Source: Gemmatimonadota bacterium
Lineage (GTDB): Bacteria > Gemmatimonadota > Gemmatimonadetes > Longimicrobiales > UBA6960
Reading direction: 5' to 3'
Length of the DNA stretch: 7,468 nucleotides
Assembly: GCA_019347995.1 (NCBI GenBank)
Contig: JAHWKH010000110.1
Span: 1 to 7,468, forward strand
Translations under genes and position numbers: made by a program
Shown here: positions 1-5,963 of the stretch, one piece after another
Layout of the letters: each line of letters begins with the position of its first letter
Numbering within the stretch: position 1 is the first letter of the stretch
The notes under the pieces: model-generated
The model's input: only the letters and a program-made list of their open reading frames with translations
What the model was told of the DNA's origin: nothing
The model's database searches: none

Positions 1-2
1 CG

Positions 3-464
3 CGCGCAGGCGCGATCTTGGCCTTCAACCACATCGCCTTTCTCGACCCGTTCGCGGCGGCTTACGCCGTGCACCTCGCAGGCAGGCGTCCCCGCTTCCT
101 CGCCAAGGGCGAGTTGTTCGACGACAAGAGGGTTGCGTGGATCCTCAAGGGGGCCGGTCAGATCCCCGTACGGCGTGGGACCCCGGAGGCGCCGATGGCG
201 GTGAGGATGACCAGCACGACGACGACCGCCTGGGTCGCCAGCGTCATCTCGACCCCGAACGCCTGGGCCAGGAACAGGACGGTGACCCCCTCGAACAGGG
301 CGGTGCCGTTCATGTTCATCGTGGCCCCGAGGGGGAGCACGAAGCCGGCCACCTCGCGCGGCACGCCGAGACCGTGGGTGGCCGTGCGGATCGTGGTCGG
401 CAGGGTGGCGTTGGAGCTCGACGTGGAGAACGCCGTCACCATGAGCGTGCGCATCCGCCTGTAG
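3..464 (+). pseudogene. PlsC-type 1-acyl-glycerol-3-phosphate acyltransferase fragment, fused to foreign 3' sequence
   Basis: The frame is already open at the left edge (Arg-Ala-Gly-Ala-Ile-Leu precedes the TTG at 18), so the gene starts outside the window. Residues encoded by about 24-182 match PlsC/LPLAT acyltransferases, membrane enzymes that acylate lysophosphatidate in phospholipid synthesis. The catalytic motif NHIAFLDPF (NHx4D, His and Asp) is followed by RFLAKGELF and then by GQIPVRRGT, the usual acyl-acceptor block. Similarity ends just after RRGT (180-182) or at the latest after PEAP (about 194). From there to the TAG at 462-464 the frame only reads the antisense of the symporter and gives a low-complexity Thr/Arg/Val tail. 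The C-terminal half of the acyltransferase is missing. Family assignment is firm from the motifs. Whether the break is biological or an assembly artefact cannot be decided here. Confidence 0.75.
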
Positions 465-1288
465 AGGATGCCCGGCCCGATCCCCGCCCCCAGCCGCGCC
501 ACCAGGCCCAGCGTGACGAACTGGTGGATCGTGAGACCCACCAGCACGACCAGCGCGTAGACGCTGAGAGACGCGAGGATGTCGAATCCGAACCGGGCGG
601 TGACGGCGAAGATGAGCCCAGCCACGCCGAACGGCGCCAGGGCCATGGCGTAGCCGATCATCACCTCCACGGCGCGCAGCACGCCCTCCAGGACGCGGAT
701 CACCGGCTCGGCCGTGGCGCGGGGGATCTGGGTCAGGGCCACGCCCGTCACGATGCTGAAGAAGATGAGCGCCAGCATGTCGGGTCGGGCCGCCGCATCG
801 ACGGGGTTGCGGGGCACGATCTGCACGAAGGTCTGGATGCCGAAATCCGTGGTCTCGGCGGCCTCCACGCGCTCGGCCGCCTGGTCCGCGTAATCGGCCA
901 TGAGGCCTTCCCTGATCTCCGGATCCAGCGCGTCTCCCGGGCGCACCACGTTCACGAGCGCCAGCCCCAGCATCACGGCGGCCCCCGTGGTGAGGAGGAA
1001 GAAGGCGAACGTGCGCGCGCCGATGCGCCCCAGGCGTGCCACGTCACCGAGGCCTGCGACCCCCAGCACCAGCGACGTGAAGACGAGGGGGACGACCACC
1101 ATGAACAGCATGCGCAGGAAGACCTGGCCCACGGGCTGGGCCACGTTCTCCACGAGCCAGTCCAGGGCCGGGGCGCCGCCCCAGAAGGTGTTGGATGCCA
1201 CCCCGGCAACGGCGCCGAGCGCCAGGCCGAGGAGGATGCGGGTGTGGAGGGCCATCCGGGGACGGCCAGCGGCTGGATCGGCGTTCAA
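158..1288 (-). CDS. dicarboxylate/amino acid:cation symporter (SDF family), C-terminally truncated
   Basis: This is a sodium- or proton-coupled inner-membrane carrier for dicarboxylates or acidic amino acids (GltP/DctA/GltPh family). Visible landmarks are a hydrophobic N-terminal helix (about 14-32), FMVVVPLVFTSLVLG (62-76), the serine-rich re-entrant loop HP1 AFSTSSSNATLP (286-297), the TM7 motif NMNGT (325-329), and the start of HP2, AIGASGVP (364-371). Homologues continue with a Gly-Ala-Gly tip and then TM8, whose Asp, Arg, Thr and Asn bind substrate and cation. Here the frame turns into Arg-Arg-Thr-Gly-Ile and stops at the plsC junction, losing roughly 55-70 residues. The product is therefore probably inactive. 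The longest start is TTG at 1288; ATG at 1255 (Met-Ala-Leu-His, 365 aa) fits the family N-terminus better. Neither start has a clear Shine-Dalgarno sequence. The next upstream gene on this strand is the lipoprotein, 225 nt away. Confidence 0.85.
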   Translation of the reverse strand: MNADPAAGRPRMALHTRILLGLALGAVAGVASNTFWGGAPALDWLVENVAQPVGQVFLRMLFMVVVPLVFTSLVLGVAGLGDVARLGRIGARTFAFFLLTTGAAVMLGLALVNVVRPGDALDPEIREGLMADYADQAAERVEAAETTDFGIQTFVQIVPRNPVDAAARPDMLALIFFSIVTGVALTQIPRATAEPVIRVLEGVLRAVEVMIGYAMALAPFGVAGLIFAVTARFGFDILASLSVYALVVLVGLTIHQFVTLGLVARLGAGIGPGILYRRMRTLMVTAFSTSSSNATLPTTIRTATHGLGVPREVAGFVLPLGATMNMNGTALFEGVTVLFLAQAFGVEMTLATQAVVVVLVILTAIGASGVPRRTGI

Positions 1289-1513
1289 GGAGGGACGACG
1301 GAAGGGAGTGGGCGGCCGGCCGTCGCCCGGGAGCGGGAGGCGGGGAATCGCTCCCGGATCGGAAGCTCGATACGCGGGCCGCCCCCGTCAATCGGGCCGC
1401 GCTCCGGGGCGCCTCGGGACGGCCCCCACGGCGAAGGCGGCGCGTGGGAGGGGTCCGATGCGGTGACCGCATCGCCCTCGCGCCGCCCAGGCGGTTCGCG
1501 TCGGGACGCTGCG
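1289..1513. other. intergenic region between lipoprotein and symporter genes
   Basis: This 225-nt stretch separates two minus-strand genes. I see no credible small gene. It holds two short inverted repeats near the lipoprotein end (annotated separately). I see no convincing -35/-10 pair for the symporter. Long open frames cross it on both strands, but they are Arg/Pro/Gly-rich by-products of the high GC content. Confidence 0.5.
1456..1494 (-). terminator. tandem small hairpins downstream of the lipoprotein gene (possible terminator)
   Basis: Two inverted repeats follow the lipoprotein stop codon (1514). One is at 1456-1474: an 8-bp perfect stem, CGATGCGG/CCGCATCG, with loop TGA. The other is at 1483-1494: CCGCC and GGCGG around CA. 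No T-tract follows on the minus strand, so an intrinsic terminator is not proven. The first repeat could equally be an operator palindrome. Confidence 0.3.
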
Positions 1514-1918
1514 TCAGCGGCGCATGGCCACGCTGAAGCTGGAGAGCGCGAGGTGGTTCTCGAGCGACCAGCGCACGAGGCCACCGGGCTCCACCATGAT
1601 CGGGCGGCTCTGGTGCATCCGCTGCGAGCCTATCGGATCGGCTACGAGATGCAGATCACCCGCTCTCGCGTTCAGGGACCGGGGCAGATCGAAGCGCTGG
1701 CTCGAGCCCGTGGTGACGGTGCCCAGCCGGACGCGGGTCCCCCCGCGGACGGCGTGGACGGTCATGTCCATCCAGTTGTTGTTCGTGACCTCCACCTGGA
1801 CGGACCGGTCCACGCTCGTTCCGTCGGAAGGCGTCGCGTAACGCGCGCCGGAGCACGCGCTGAGTAACGTCGCTGCGGCCAGGATCGCCAGGGTTGGCCG
1901 TGCCGTTGGCATGTGCAT
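1514..1918 (-). CDS. putative exported lipoprotein of unknown function
   Basis: This is a 134-aa protein with an N-terminal hydrophobic segment (about 9-21) ending in the lipobox Leu-Ser-Ala-Cys, with Cys22 as the predicted lipidated residue. The mature part has a short linker and then a compact, probably all-beta domain from about 39 to 131. It contains VQVEVTNNNW, MTVHAV, RVRLGTV, SQRFDLP, LHLVADPIGS and VRWSLE. Alternating hydrophobic strands and the NNNW turn suggest a small immunoglobulin-like or beta-sandwich fold, which is inference. I do not recognise a named family. ATG 1918 is preferred because GGGAGAG lies a few bases upstream and the signal peptide starts there. The frame is open back to 1978, but the extra 20 residues would precede the signal sequence and lie over the leader hairpin. 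Being a lipoprotein, it likely sits at the cell envelope facing the periplasm. Moderately sure it is a real gene, not sure of any function. Confidence 0.75.
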   Translation of the reverse strand: MHMPTARPTLAILAAATLLSACSGARYATPSDGTSVDRSVQVEVTNNNWMDMTVHAVRGGTRVRLGTVTTGSSQRFDLPRSLNARAGDLHLVADPIGSQRMHQSRPIMVEPGGLVRWSLENHLALSSFSVAMRR

Positions 1919-1924
1919 GGTTCT

Positions 1925-1931
1925 CTCCCAG
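1925..1931 (-). promoter_or_regulatory. ribosome binding site deciding the lipoprotein start
   Basis: On the minus strand the sequence reads GGGAGAGAACCATG into the start codon at 1918. The purine-rich GGGAG core lies at normal spacing and supports this ATG over the in-frame start at 1978 and over the second ATG two codons downstream (1912). Confidence 0.55.
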
Positions 1932-1939
1932 AATACACA

Positions 1940-1965
1940 AGCGGGCGCCCCGAGGGACGCCCGCT
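1940..1965 (-). terminator. strong hairpin in the leader of the lipoprotein gene (terminator or attenuator-like)
   Basis: AGCGGGCG (1940-1947) pairs perfectly with CGCCCGCT (1958-1965). The stem can extend by CCC/GGG past one bulged A, giving about 11 bp with a 3-nt loop. Read on the minus strand it is followed by a moderately T-rich stretch, TGTGTATTCT, and then by the lipoprotein Shine-Dalgarno. It could terminate read-through from the phosphodiesterase gene, whose stop is at 2106, or act as a leader structure for the lipoprotein mRNA. The repeat is directly visible; its role is inference. Confidence 0.45.
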
Positions 1966-1985
1966 CATTCGTGATCATCGCAGGG

Positions 1986-1995
1986 TTTTTTATAT
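1986..1995 (-). promoter_or_regulatory. AT-rich tract with TATAAA, candidate -10 element
   Basis: A run of A/T bases stands out in otherwise GC-rich DNA. On the minus strand it contains TATAAA (1994-1989), suitably placed to start a transcript just upstream of the leader hairpin and the lipoprotein gene. No good -35 hexamer lies 15-18 bp upstream, so this is only a candidate. Confidence 0.3.
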
Positions 1996-2105
1996 CCCTC
2001 GACTCTCTCTACAGCAGGGTCCGTGCCCCCCGGGAGAGACGACAGAAATGATGGCGTGAGCCGCGAAATTCCTGGAACATCGGCGCCGCAGGACGGCCGC
2101 CGGGA

Positions 2106-3095
2106 TCAGCTGCCGGGCCTCGCTCCGACGCGCGACGCCACCGCCACGGCCGAGCCCGTGAAGGCCGCTTCCACGGCCCTGCCGACGGTGCCGGCCGGGG
2201 AGGCGATACCCAGCAGCCAGAGCGTGGTCCCGGCCGTGTCCATGGTGCTGATACCGGCGTCCAGGGAAACCCCCCGGGCCACGCCCTCGCCCCAGGCGAT
2301 CCAGGGGATGGTGACGTCGCGGGGATCCTCCGAGCCGTGGTCGCGTCCGTGGCCCCCGTGGTCGGCCGTGACGAGCAGCGTGTACTCGCCGGGACCGAAC
2401 GCGGCGTCCGCCGCCTCCAGCAGCCGCGCGAGCTCCTCGTCCACCTCCCGCACCGCCCAGCCGTACGGTCGACTCATCCAGCCCATGAGGTGTCCGGCGA
2501 AGTCGGCGTCGCCCAGGTGCACGAACAGCAGGTTGGGGCGGTGCTCGTCCAGGTACCTCTCGGCATCCCCGACCGTGCGCTCGGCGCTCCAGAAGCCCGG
2601 CCACCGGGAAGGGGACTGGCCGTAGTTCAGCGTGCCCGGCACCTGGAGGTGGCGGAACTTGCGCTTGCTGAAGAAGGCCGCCGTCTCGAATCCCGCCCGG
2701 CGCGCCGCGGCGAAGATGGTGGGGGTGGCCACGTGCCCGTGCTCGCCGAGCTGCTCGCTGTTCCAGGTGACCCCGTGGACGTCGACCTCCGTGCCGGTCA
2801 GCATCGAGGTGTGCGACGGCAGCGTCTTGCTGGGGAGGACGGTGCTGGCCTCGAGGGAGTGGCTCCCTTCGCGCATCAGGCGCTGGAGGGTGGTCGCCCC
2901 GAAGCGCTCGATGGCGTCCGGGCGGAGCCCGTCGATGGATACTACGATCACGTGGTCCGTCACGGCTCCGCTCGCCGGCGCGGCGGCTCGTTCGGCCGAC
3001 GCGGGATCGAGCGAGGTGAGGTGTCGGCCGCCGCAGGATGCGGTGGTCACGACGAGAGCGGTGGCCACGAGGGCCGGAAGGAGGTTGCGGATCAT
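2106..3095 (-). CDS. secreted type I phosphodiesterase / nucleotide pyrophosphatase-like enzyme (alkaline phosphatase superfamily)
   Basis: This 329-aa protein hydrolyses phosphodiester or pyrophosphate bonds outside the cytoplasm; the natural substrate cannot be read from the sequence. A signal peptide (about 1-20) ends at Thr-Ala-Ser-Cys21, a plausible though weak lipobox. The PF01663-type catalytic domain follows: SIDGLRPD (53-60, Asp55 metal ligand), SKTLPSHTSMLTG (89-101, Thr91 as probable nucleophile), DVHGV (105-109), DFAGH (198-202, Asp198 and His202), and TADHGGHGRDHG (243-254, Asp245, His246 and His253). These give the full two-zinc set expected of the superfamily. IPWIAWGEG (263-271) and STMDTAGTTLWLLG (283-296) are typical C-terminal blocks. 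The length is compact and complete for a single-domain member. ATG 3095 gives the signal peptide directly. The gene is divergent from the endonuclease IV gene, with a 178-nt shared upstream region. Confidence 0.88.
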   Translation of the reverse strand: MIRNLLPALVATALVVTTASCGGRHLTSLDPASAERAAAPASGAVTDHVIVVSIDGLRPDAIERFGATTLQRLMREGSHSLEASTVLPSKTLPSHTSMLTGTEVDVHGVTWNSEQLGEHGHVATPTIFAAARRAGFETAAFFSKRKFRHLQVPGTLNYGQSPSRWPGFWSAERTVGDAERYLDEHRPNLLFVHLGDADFAGHLMGWMSRPYGWAVREVDEELARLLEAADAAFGPGEYTLLVTADHGGHGRDHGSEDPRDVTIPWIAWGEGVARGVSLDAGISTMDTAGTTLWLLGIASPAGTVGRAVEAAFTGSAVAVASRVGARPGS

Positions 3096-3273
3096 GATGT
3101 CGGGTGGAGGCGTGGAGATGTGCGTCGTTGTCTACACGGAGACGGCGCCCGGGGATCCGCCACGGATCGTCCTCGCACGCTTCCTGCGCCACGCCGGACG
3201 CGACCGCCGGCCGGAACATACGGCCACAGCGCACGCCCCCGAAACCCGGCAGGTCCCGGGAGAGGCACGTCCC
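3096..3273. promoter_or_regulatory. divergent intergenic region, expected to hold promoters for both flanking genes
   Basis: This 178-nt gap lies between the start codons of the phosphodiesterase (minus) and endonuclease IV (plus) genes, so both promoters should lie here unless they are internal to the genes. I do not see a convincing sigma70-type -35/-10 pair in either direction. The plus frame of the endonuclease gene is open throughout, but the encoded residues do not resemble the family. Confidence 0.4.
3259..3266 (+). promoter_or_regulatory. ribosome binding site for the endonuclease IV gene
   Basis: GGGAGAGG lies 8 nt before ATG 3274 and supports that start over the upstream in-frame ATGs at 3118 and earlier. 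Confidence 0.6.
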
Positions 3274-4167
3274 ATGGAGCACCGCTTCGGATCCCACACC
3301 GTCGATACCGGGGGCATGGACATGGCCGTGCGCCGCGCCCGCGCAGCCGGCCTCGACGCGGTCCAGATCTTCACGGCCATTCCGAAGTTCTACAACGACA
3401 AGGCCAGCATCCGGGAGGACCGCGTGCGGCGCTTCCAAGAGGCGCTGGCCGAGACCGGGATCCGGGCCGAGGACGTCATGGTGCACGCCTCCTACATCGT
3501 GGGGGGCGCCACGCCCAAGCCGGAGCAGTGGGAGCGCGCCGCCGGAGGGCTGGCCAAGGAGATGGAGCGCTCGACCCTCCTCGGGGTCGGGGGCGTGTGC
3601 TTCCATCCCGGCTCGTCGGGTGGCGACGCCCTGGAAGCCACGGCGCAGAGGGTGGCGAAGGCCATGGCGCGGGCCCTGAAGGGCGTGGACGGCTCCACCA
3701 AGCTATGGCTCGAGAACACCGCCGGCGCCGGGACCACGTTCGGCCGCACGCCCGACGAGCTGGGGGCGGTCCTCGCGCACCTGCCCCGGGCCCTCCGATC
3801 CCGCACGGGCTACGGGCTCGATACCTGCCACCTCTTCGCGGCCGGGCATGACATCTCCGCCTCGCCCGACGCACTGAAGGAGGTGCTCGACGCCTTCGAG
3901 GACGCCGCGGGCGAGCCTCCGGCCTTCTTCCATCTCAACGACAGCGAGGGGGAGCTGGGCTCGAACCTGGATCGCCACCGGCTGCTGGGCGAGGGTCGCA
4001 TCGGGACGGAGCCGTTCCGATGGCTCCTGCGCGATCCCAGGAGCCGAGGGGTGCCGCTGGTGCTGGAGACGCCGCAGAAGAACGCCGAGCCGGAGCCCGA
4101 CGACCCCGCCGCCGACCCGTGGGACGCCCGCATGGCGTCGCTTCTCCGCGAGCTGGCGGACGCGTAG
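3274..4167 (+). CDS. nfo: endonuclease IV family protein (deoxyribonuclease IV, AP endonuclease)
   Basis: This 297-aa TIM-barrel metalloenzyme belongs to the family that cleaves DNA 5' to abasic sites in base-excision repair in the cytoplasm. All nine metal-ligand positions of E. coli Nfo have clear counterparts: His71 (VHASY), His111 (FHPGS), Glu147 (LENTAG), Asp183 and His186 (GLDTCH), His220 (HLND), Asp233 and His235 (LDRH), and Glu265 (LVLETP). LGEGRIG (238-244) is also the family signature. Tyr74 matches the DNA-probing Tyr72 of E. coli. The loop carrying Arg37 in E. coli reads IPKFYNDKAS here, and the Asp beside the first His is Ala, so substrate handling may differ. The start is ATG 3274, where the family begins (short N-terminus, then GSHTVDTGG) and GGGAGAGG lies 8 nt upstream. 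An in-frame ATG at 3118 with GGAGG upstream would add 52 residues that do not look like the family. Confidence 0.9.
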   Translation: MEHRFGSHTVDTGGMDMAVRRARAAGLDAVQIFTAIPKFYNDKASIREDRVRRFQEALAETGIRAEDVMVHASYIVGGATPKPEQWERAAGGLAKEMERSTLLGVGGVCFHPGSSGGDALEATAQRVAKAMARALKGVDGSTKLWLENTAGAGTTFGRTPDELGAVLAHLPRALRSRTGYGLDTCHLFAAGHDISASPDALKEVLDAFEDAAGEPPAFFHLNDSEGELGSNLDRHRLLGEGRIGTEPFRWLLRDPRSRGVPLVLETPQKNAEPEPDDPAADPWDARMASLLRELADA

Positions 4168-4235
4168 AGGGCCGTCGAGGAGTGCAGCGGGGTGCGTCAC
4201 GCGCCCGAACGTGTCAGAATGGCCAGCGCACGCTC

Positions 4236-4257
4236 CGGCCGGGCTACGACCCGGCCG
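4236..4257 (+). repeat. inverted repeat between endonuclease IV and M14 peptidase genes (hairpin)
   Basis: CGGCCGGG (4236-4243) and CCCGGCCG (4250-4257) form a perfect 8-bp stem around the loop CTACGA. It lies about 70 nt after the endonuclease stop and 50 nt before the peptidase start. It may terminate the upstream transcript or structure the peptidase leader. No T-tract follows, so it is not a classical intrinsic terminator. Confidence 0.4.
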
Positions 4258-4264
4258 AGATGGG

Positions 4265-4283
4265 CCGCGGACCTCCGCGGACC
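4265..4283 (+). repeat. short tandem direct repeat CCGCGGACC in the M14 leader
   Basis: CCGCGGACC occurs at 4265-4273 and again at 4275-4283, separated by one T. Because CCGCGG is its own reverse complement, the two copies can also pair as a 6-bp hairpin with loop ACCT. It lies 24 nt before the peptidase start codon. Confidence 0.4.
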
Positions 4284-4306
4284 GCCCCCGACACCGTGAG
4301 GAACGC

Positions 4307-5962
4307 ATGAGGAGGACAACCGTCCGGACGCCCCTGGCCGGCCTGCTCGCCGCTCTCCTGGCCGGCGGCGCCGCCCCCGCCGGCGCACAGGTCGCCTGGG
4401 CCCCCGTGGCGCAGGGGCAACCGCGCACGGCCGCGGAGCTGTCGGGCTTCCAGCGTCACACGCGCCACGCGGAGATGTGGGACTACCTGGAGGCGCTGCG
4501 GGGCACCACCACTTCGATGCGCCTGGGTACCTACGGCCAGACCCGGGAGGGCCGCGACCTGCCCTACGCGGTGTTCAGCCAGCCGCTGGTCTCCGAGCCG
4601 TGGGAAGCCTGGGCGCTGGGGCGCCCCGTGGTGGTCCTGGCCGCCAACGTCCACGGCGGGGAGCGGACCTTCCGCGAGGGGCTGCTGGTCCTCATGCGGG
4701 ACCTCGCCACGCCCGGCACGGATGCCCACGCCCTCCTGGACGACGTCACCGTGGTGGTGGCGCCGCAGATCAACCCCGACGGCTTCGAGGCCAGCGAAGG
4801 CGGGCAGCGCGGCAACGCCTGGGGCATCGACCTGAACCGCGATTACATCAAGCTCGAGCACCCCTCCATCGTCCATTACGTCGACCGCATCATCGGCGCC
4901 TGGCGGCCCCACATCTTCGTGGACGGCCACAACGGCGGCTCGCGCCCCTACAACCTGAACTACCAGTGCCCGAGCCACGTCGACCCCGCGCCCGAGATCA
5001 CGCTCCTGTGCGACCGGGAGATCTTCCCGGCCATCGACGCCAGGCTCGCCCGCGAGGGGCTCAGGTCGTGGTACTACCAGCGCGGTGACGAGGAGGCGTG
5101 GAACGTGGGCGGATCGCAGGCTCGCATCGGCCGCAACTACGGGGGCTTCGTCAACGCCGTGGGCATCCTCTTCGAGGCGCCCGCCCAGGAGCTGGAGGTG
5201 GGCGCCCGCGCAGGATACCTGGGCTACCTGGCGGTGCTGGAGTGGGCCGGCGCCAACGCGGACCGGCTCACGGGCGTGATCGACGGCGCCCTAGCCGAGA
5301 CCATCGCGCTGGGCGCGGCCCCCCGCGGGGAGGTGACGGTACGCATGGAGTACGCGGCGGAGGACGAGCCGGTCAGCTACGACATCGTACGTCCGGCGGG
5401 CGGCGCCGAGGCGCAGCGGGGCGGCGGAATGGACGGACCCGTGGACACGATCCAGGTCAGGGGAGCGCGGCTCATGAAGAAGCCCGTCGCGCTGCGGACG
5501 CGCCCGCGCCCCTGGGCGTACCTCCTGCCCCGGGACGCGGTGGACGCCGTCGCCATGCTCCGGCGCCACGGCATCACGGTGGAGGCGCTCACCGCTCCCG
5601 CCGACCTGCGGGTGGACGCCTACACCGTGGCCGGCGTGACCCACGAGCGCGCCTACAACCACGCCGCGGCCACCGTGGTGGAGGTCGGCGATGTCGTGTC
5701 CCTGGACGAGAGCTTTCCCCGGGGGACCTACCTGGTCCCCACCGCCCAACCCCTGGGCCGTCTCGTGACGCACATGCTGGAGCCCGAGACGGAGGACAAC
5801 GTGATCTACTGGAACACCATGGACGCGTGGCTGCCCAGGGGGCCGGAGACGACGCGGGAGGACGGCCGGGAGGTGGTGCGGGCGCCGCTGGTCCCGATCT
5901 ACAAGCTCATGCGGCCGACGCCGCTTCCGACGCGGGTGTGGACGAGGTACGCTGAGGGCTGA
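4307..5962 (+). CDS. secreted M14 family zinc carboxypeptidase
   Basis: This 551-aa exported metallopeptidase is expected to trim C-terminal residues from peptides in the periplasm or outside the cell. The signal peptide is clear: Met-Arg-Arg, a hydrophobic core at 9-22, and an Ala-Gly-Ala cleavage site before Gln28. The M14 domain spans about 45-320. Zinc ligands are His116 and Glu119 in NVHGGER (HxxE) and probably His208 in FVDGHNGG. Substrate-binding Arg178 sits in DLNRDY, PQINPDGFE (153-161) is a family block, and Glu290 in GILFEAPAQE fits the catalytic glutamate. A C-terminal region of about 200 residues (350-551), with PWAYLLPRDA and FPRGTYLVP, has no catalytic motif and is probably a beta-rich accessory domain. 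ATG 4307 is chosen because it begins the signal peptide and has GAGGA 4 nt upstream. The frame is open back to 4211 (GTG), but those residues precede the signal. One base separates it from the DUF2071 gene. Specificity is not readable. Confidence 0.9.
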   Translation: MRRTTVRTPLAGLLAALLAGGAAPAGAQVAWAPVAQGQPRTAAELSGFQRHTRHAEMWDYLEALRGTTTSMRLGTYGQTREGRDLPYAVFSQPLVSEPWEAWALGRPVVVLAANVHGGERTFREGLLVLMRDLATPGTDAHALLDDVTVVVAPQINPDGFEASEGGQRGNAWGIDLNRDYIKLEHPSIVHYVDRIIGAWRPHIFVDGHNGGSRPYNLNYQCPSHVDPAPEITLLCDREIFPAIDARLAREGLRSWYYQRGDEEAWNVGGSQARIGRNYGGFVNAVGILFEAPAQELEVGARAGYLGYLAVLEWAGANADRLTGVIDGALAETIALGAAPRGEVTVRMEYAAEDEPVSYDIVRPAGGAEAQRGGGMDGPVDTIQVRGARLMKKPVALRTRPRPWAYLLPRDAVDAVAMLRRHGITVEALTAPADLRVDAYTVAGVTHERAYNHAAATVVEVGDVVSLDESFPRGTYLVPTAQPLGRLVTHMLEPETEDNVIYWNTMDAWLPRGPETTREDGREVVRAPLVPIYKLMRPTPLPTRVWTRYAEG

Positions 5963-5963
5963 C

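Noticed and set aside
195..464. C-terminal tail of the plsC frame as a genuine new domain
   Set aside because: The tail is exactly the reverse strand of conserved symporter codons, so its sequence is explained by the symporter and is not an evolved domain.
137..1867. 576-codon plus-strand open frame
   Set aside because: It is antisense to the symporter and lipoprotein, and its product is a low-complexity mixture rich in Arg, His, Gly, Glu and Asp with no recognisable domain. It is typical of a GC-rich shadow frame.
1990..3606. 538-codon minus-strand open frame
   Set aside because: It overlaps the phosphodiesterase in another frame and runs antisense into the endonuclease IV gene. It is Arg/Gly/His/Pro-rich and has no motif, whereas the frame at 2106-3095 has a full set of catalytic motifs.
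2337..3851. 504-codon plus-strand open frame
   Set aside because: It runs antisense to the phosphodiesterase and then out of frame through the endonuclease IV gene; the composition is Arg/Gly-rich and no family is visible.
3703..4428. 241-codon minus-strand open frame
   Set aside because: It is antisense to the endonuclease IV gene and the start of the peptidase gene, with no start context and no domain.
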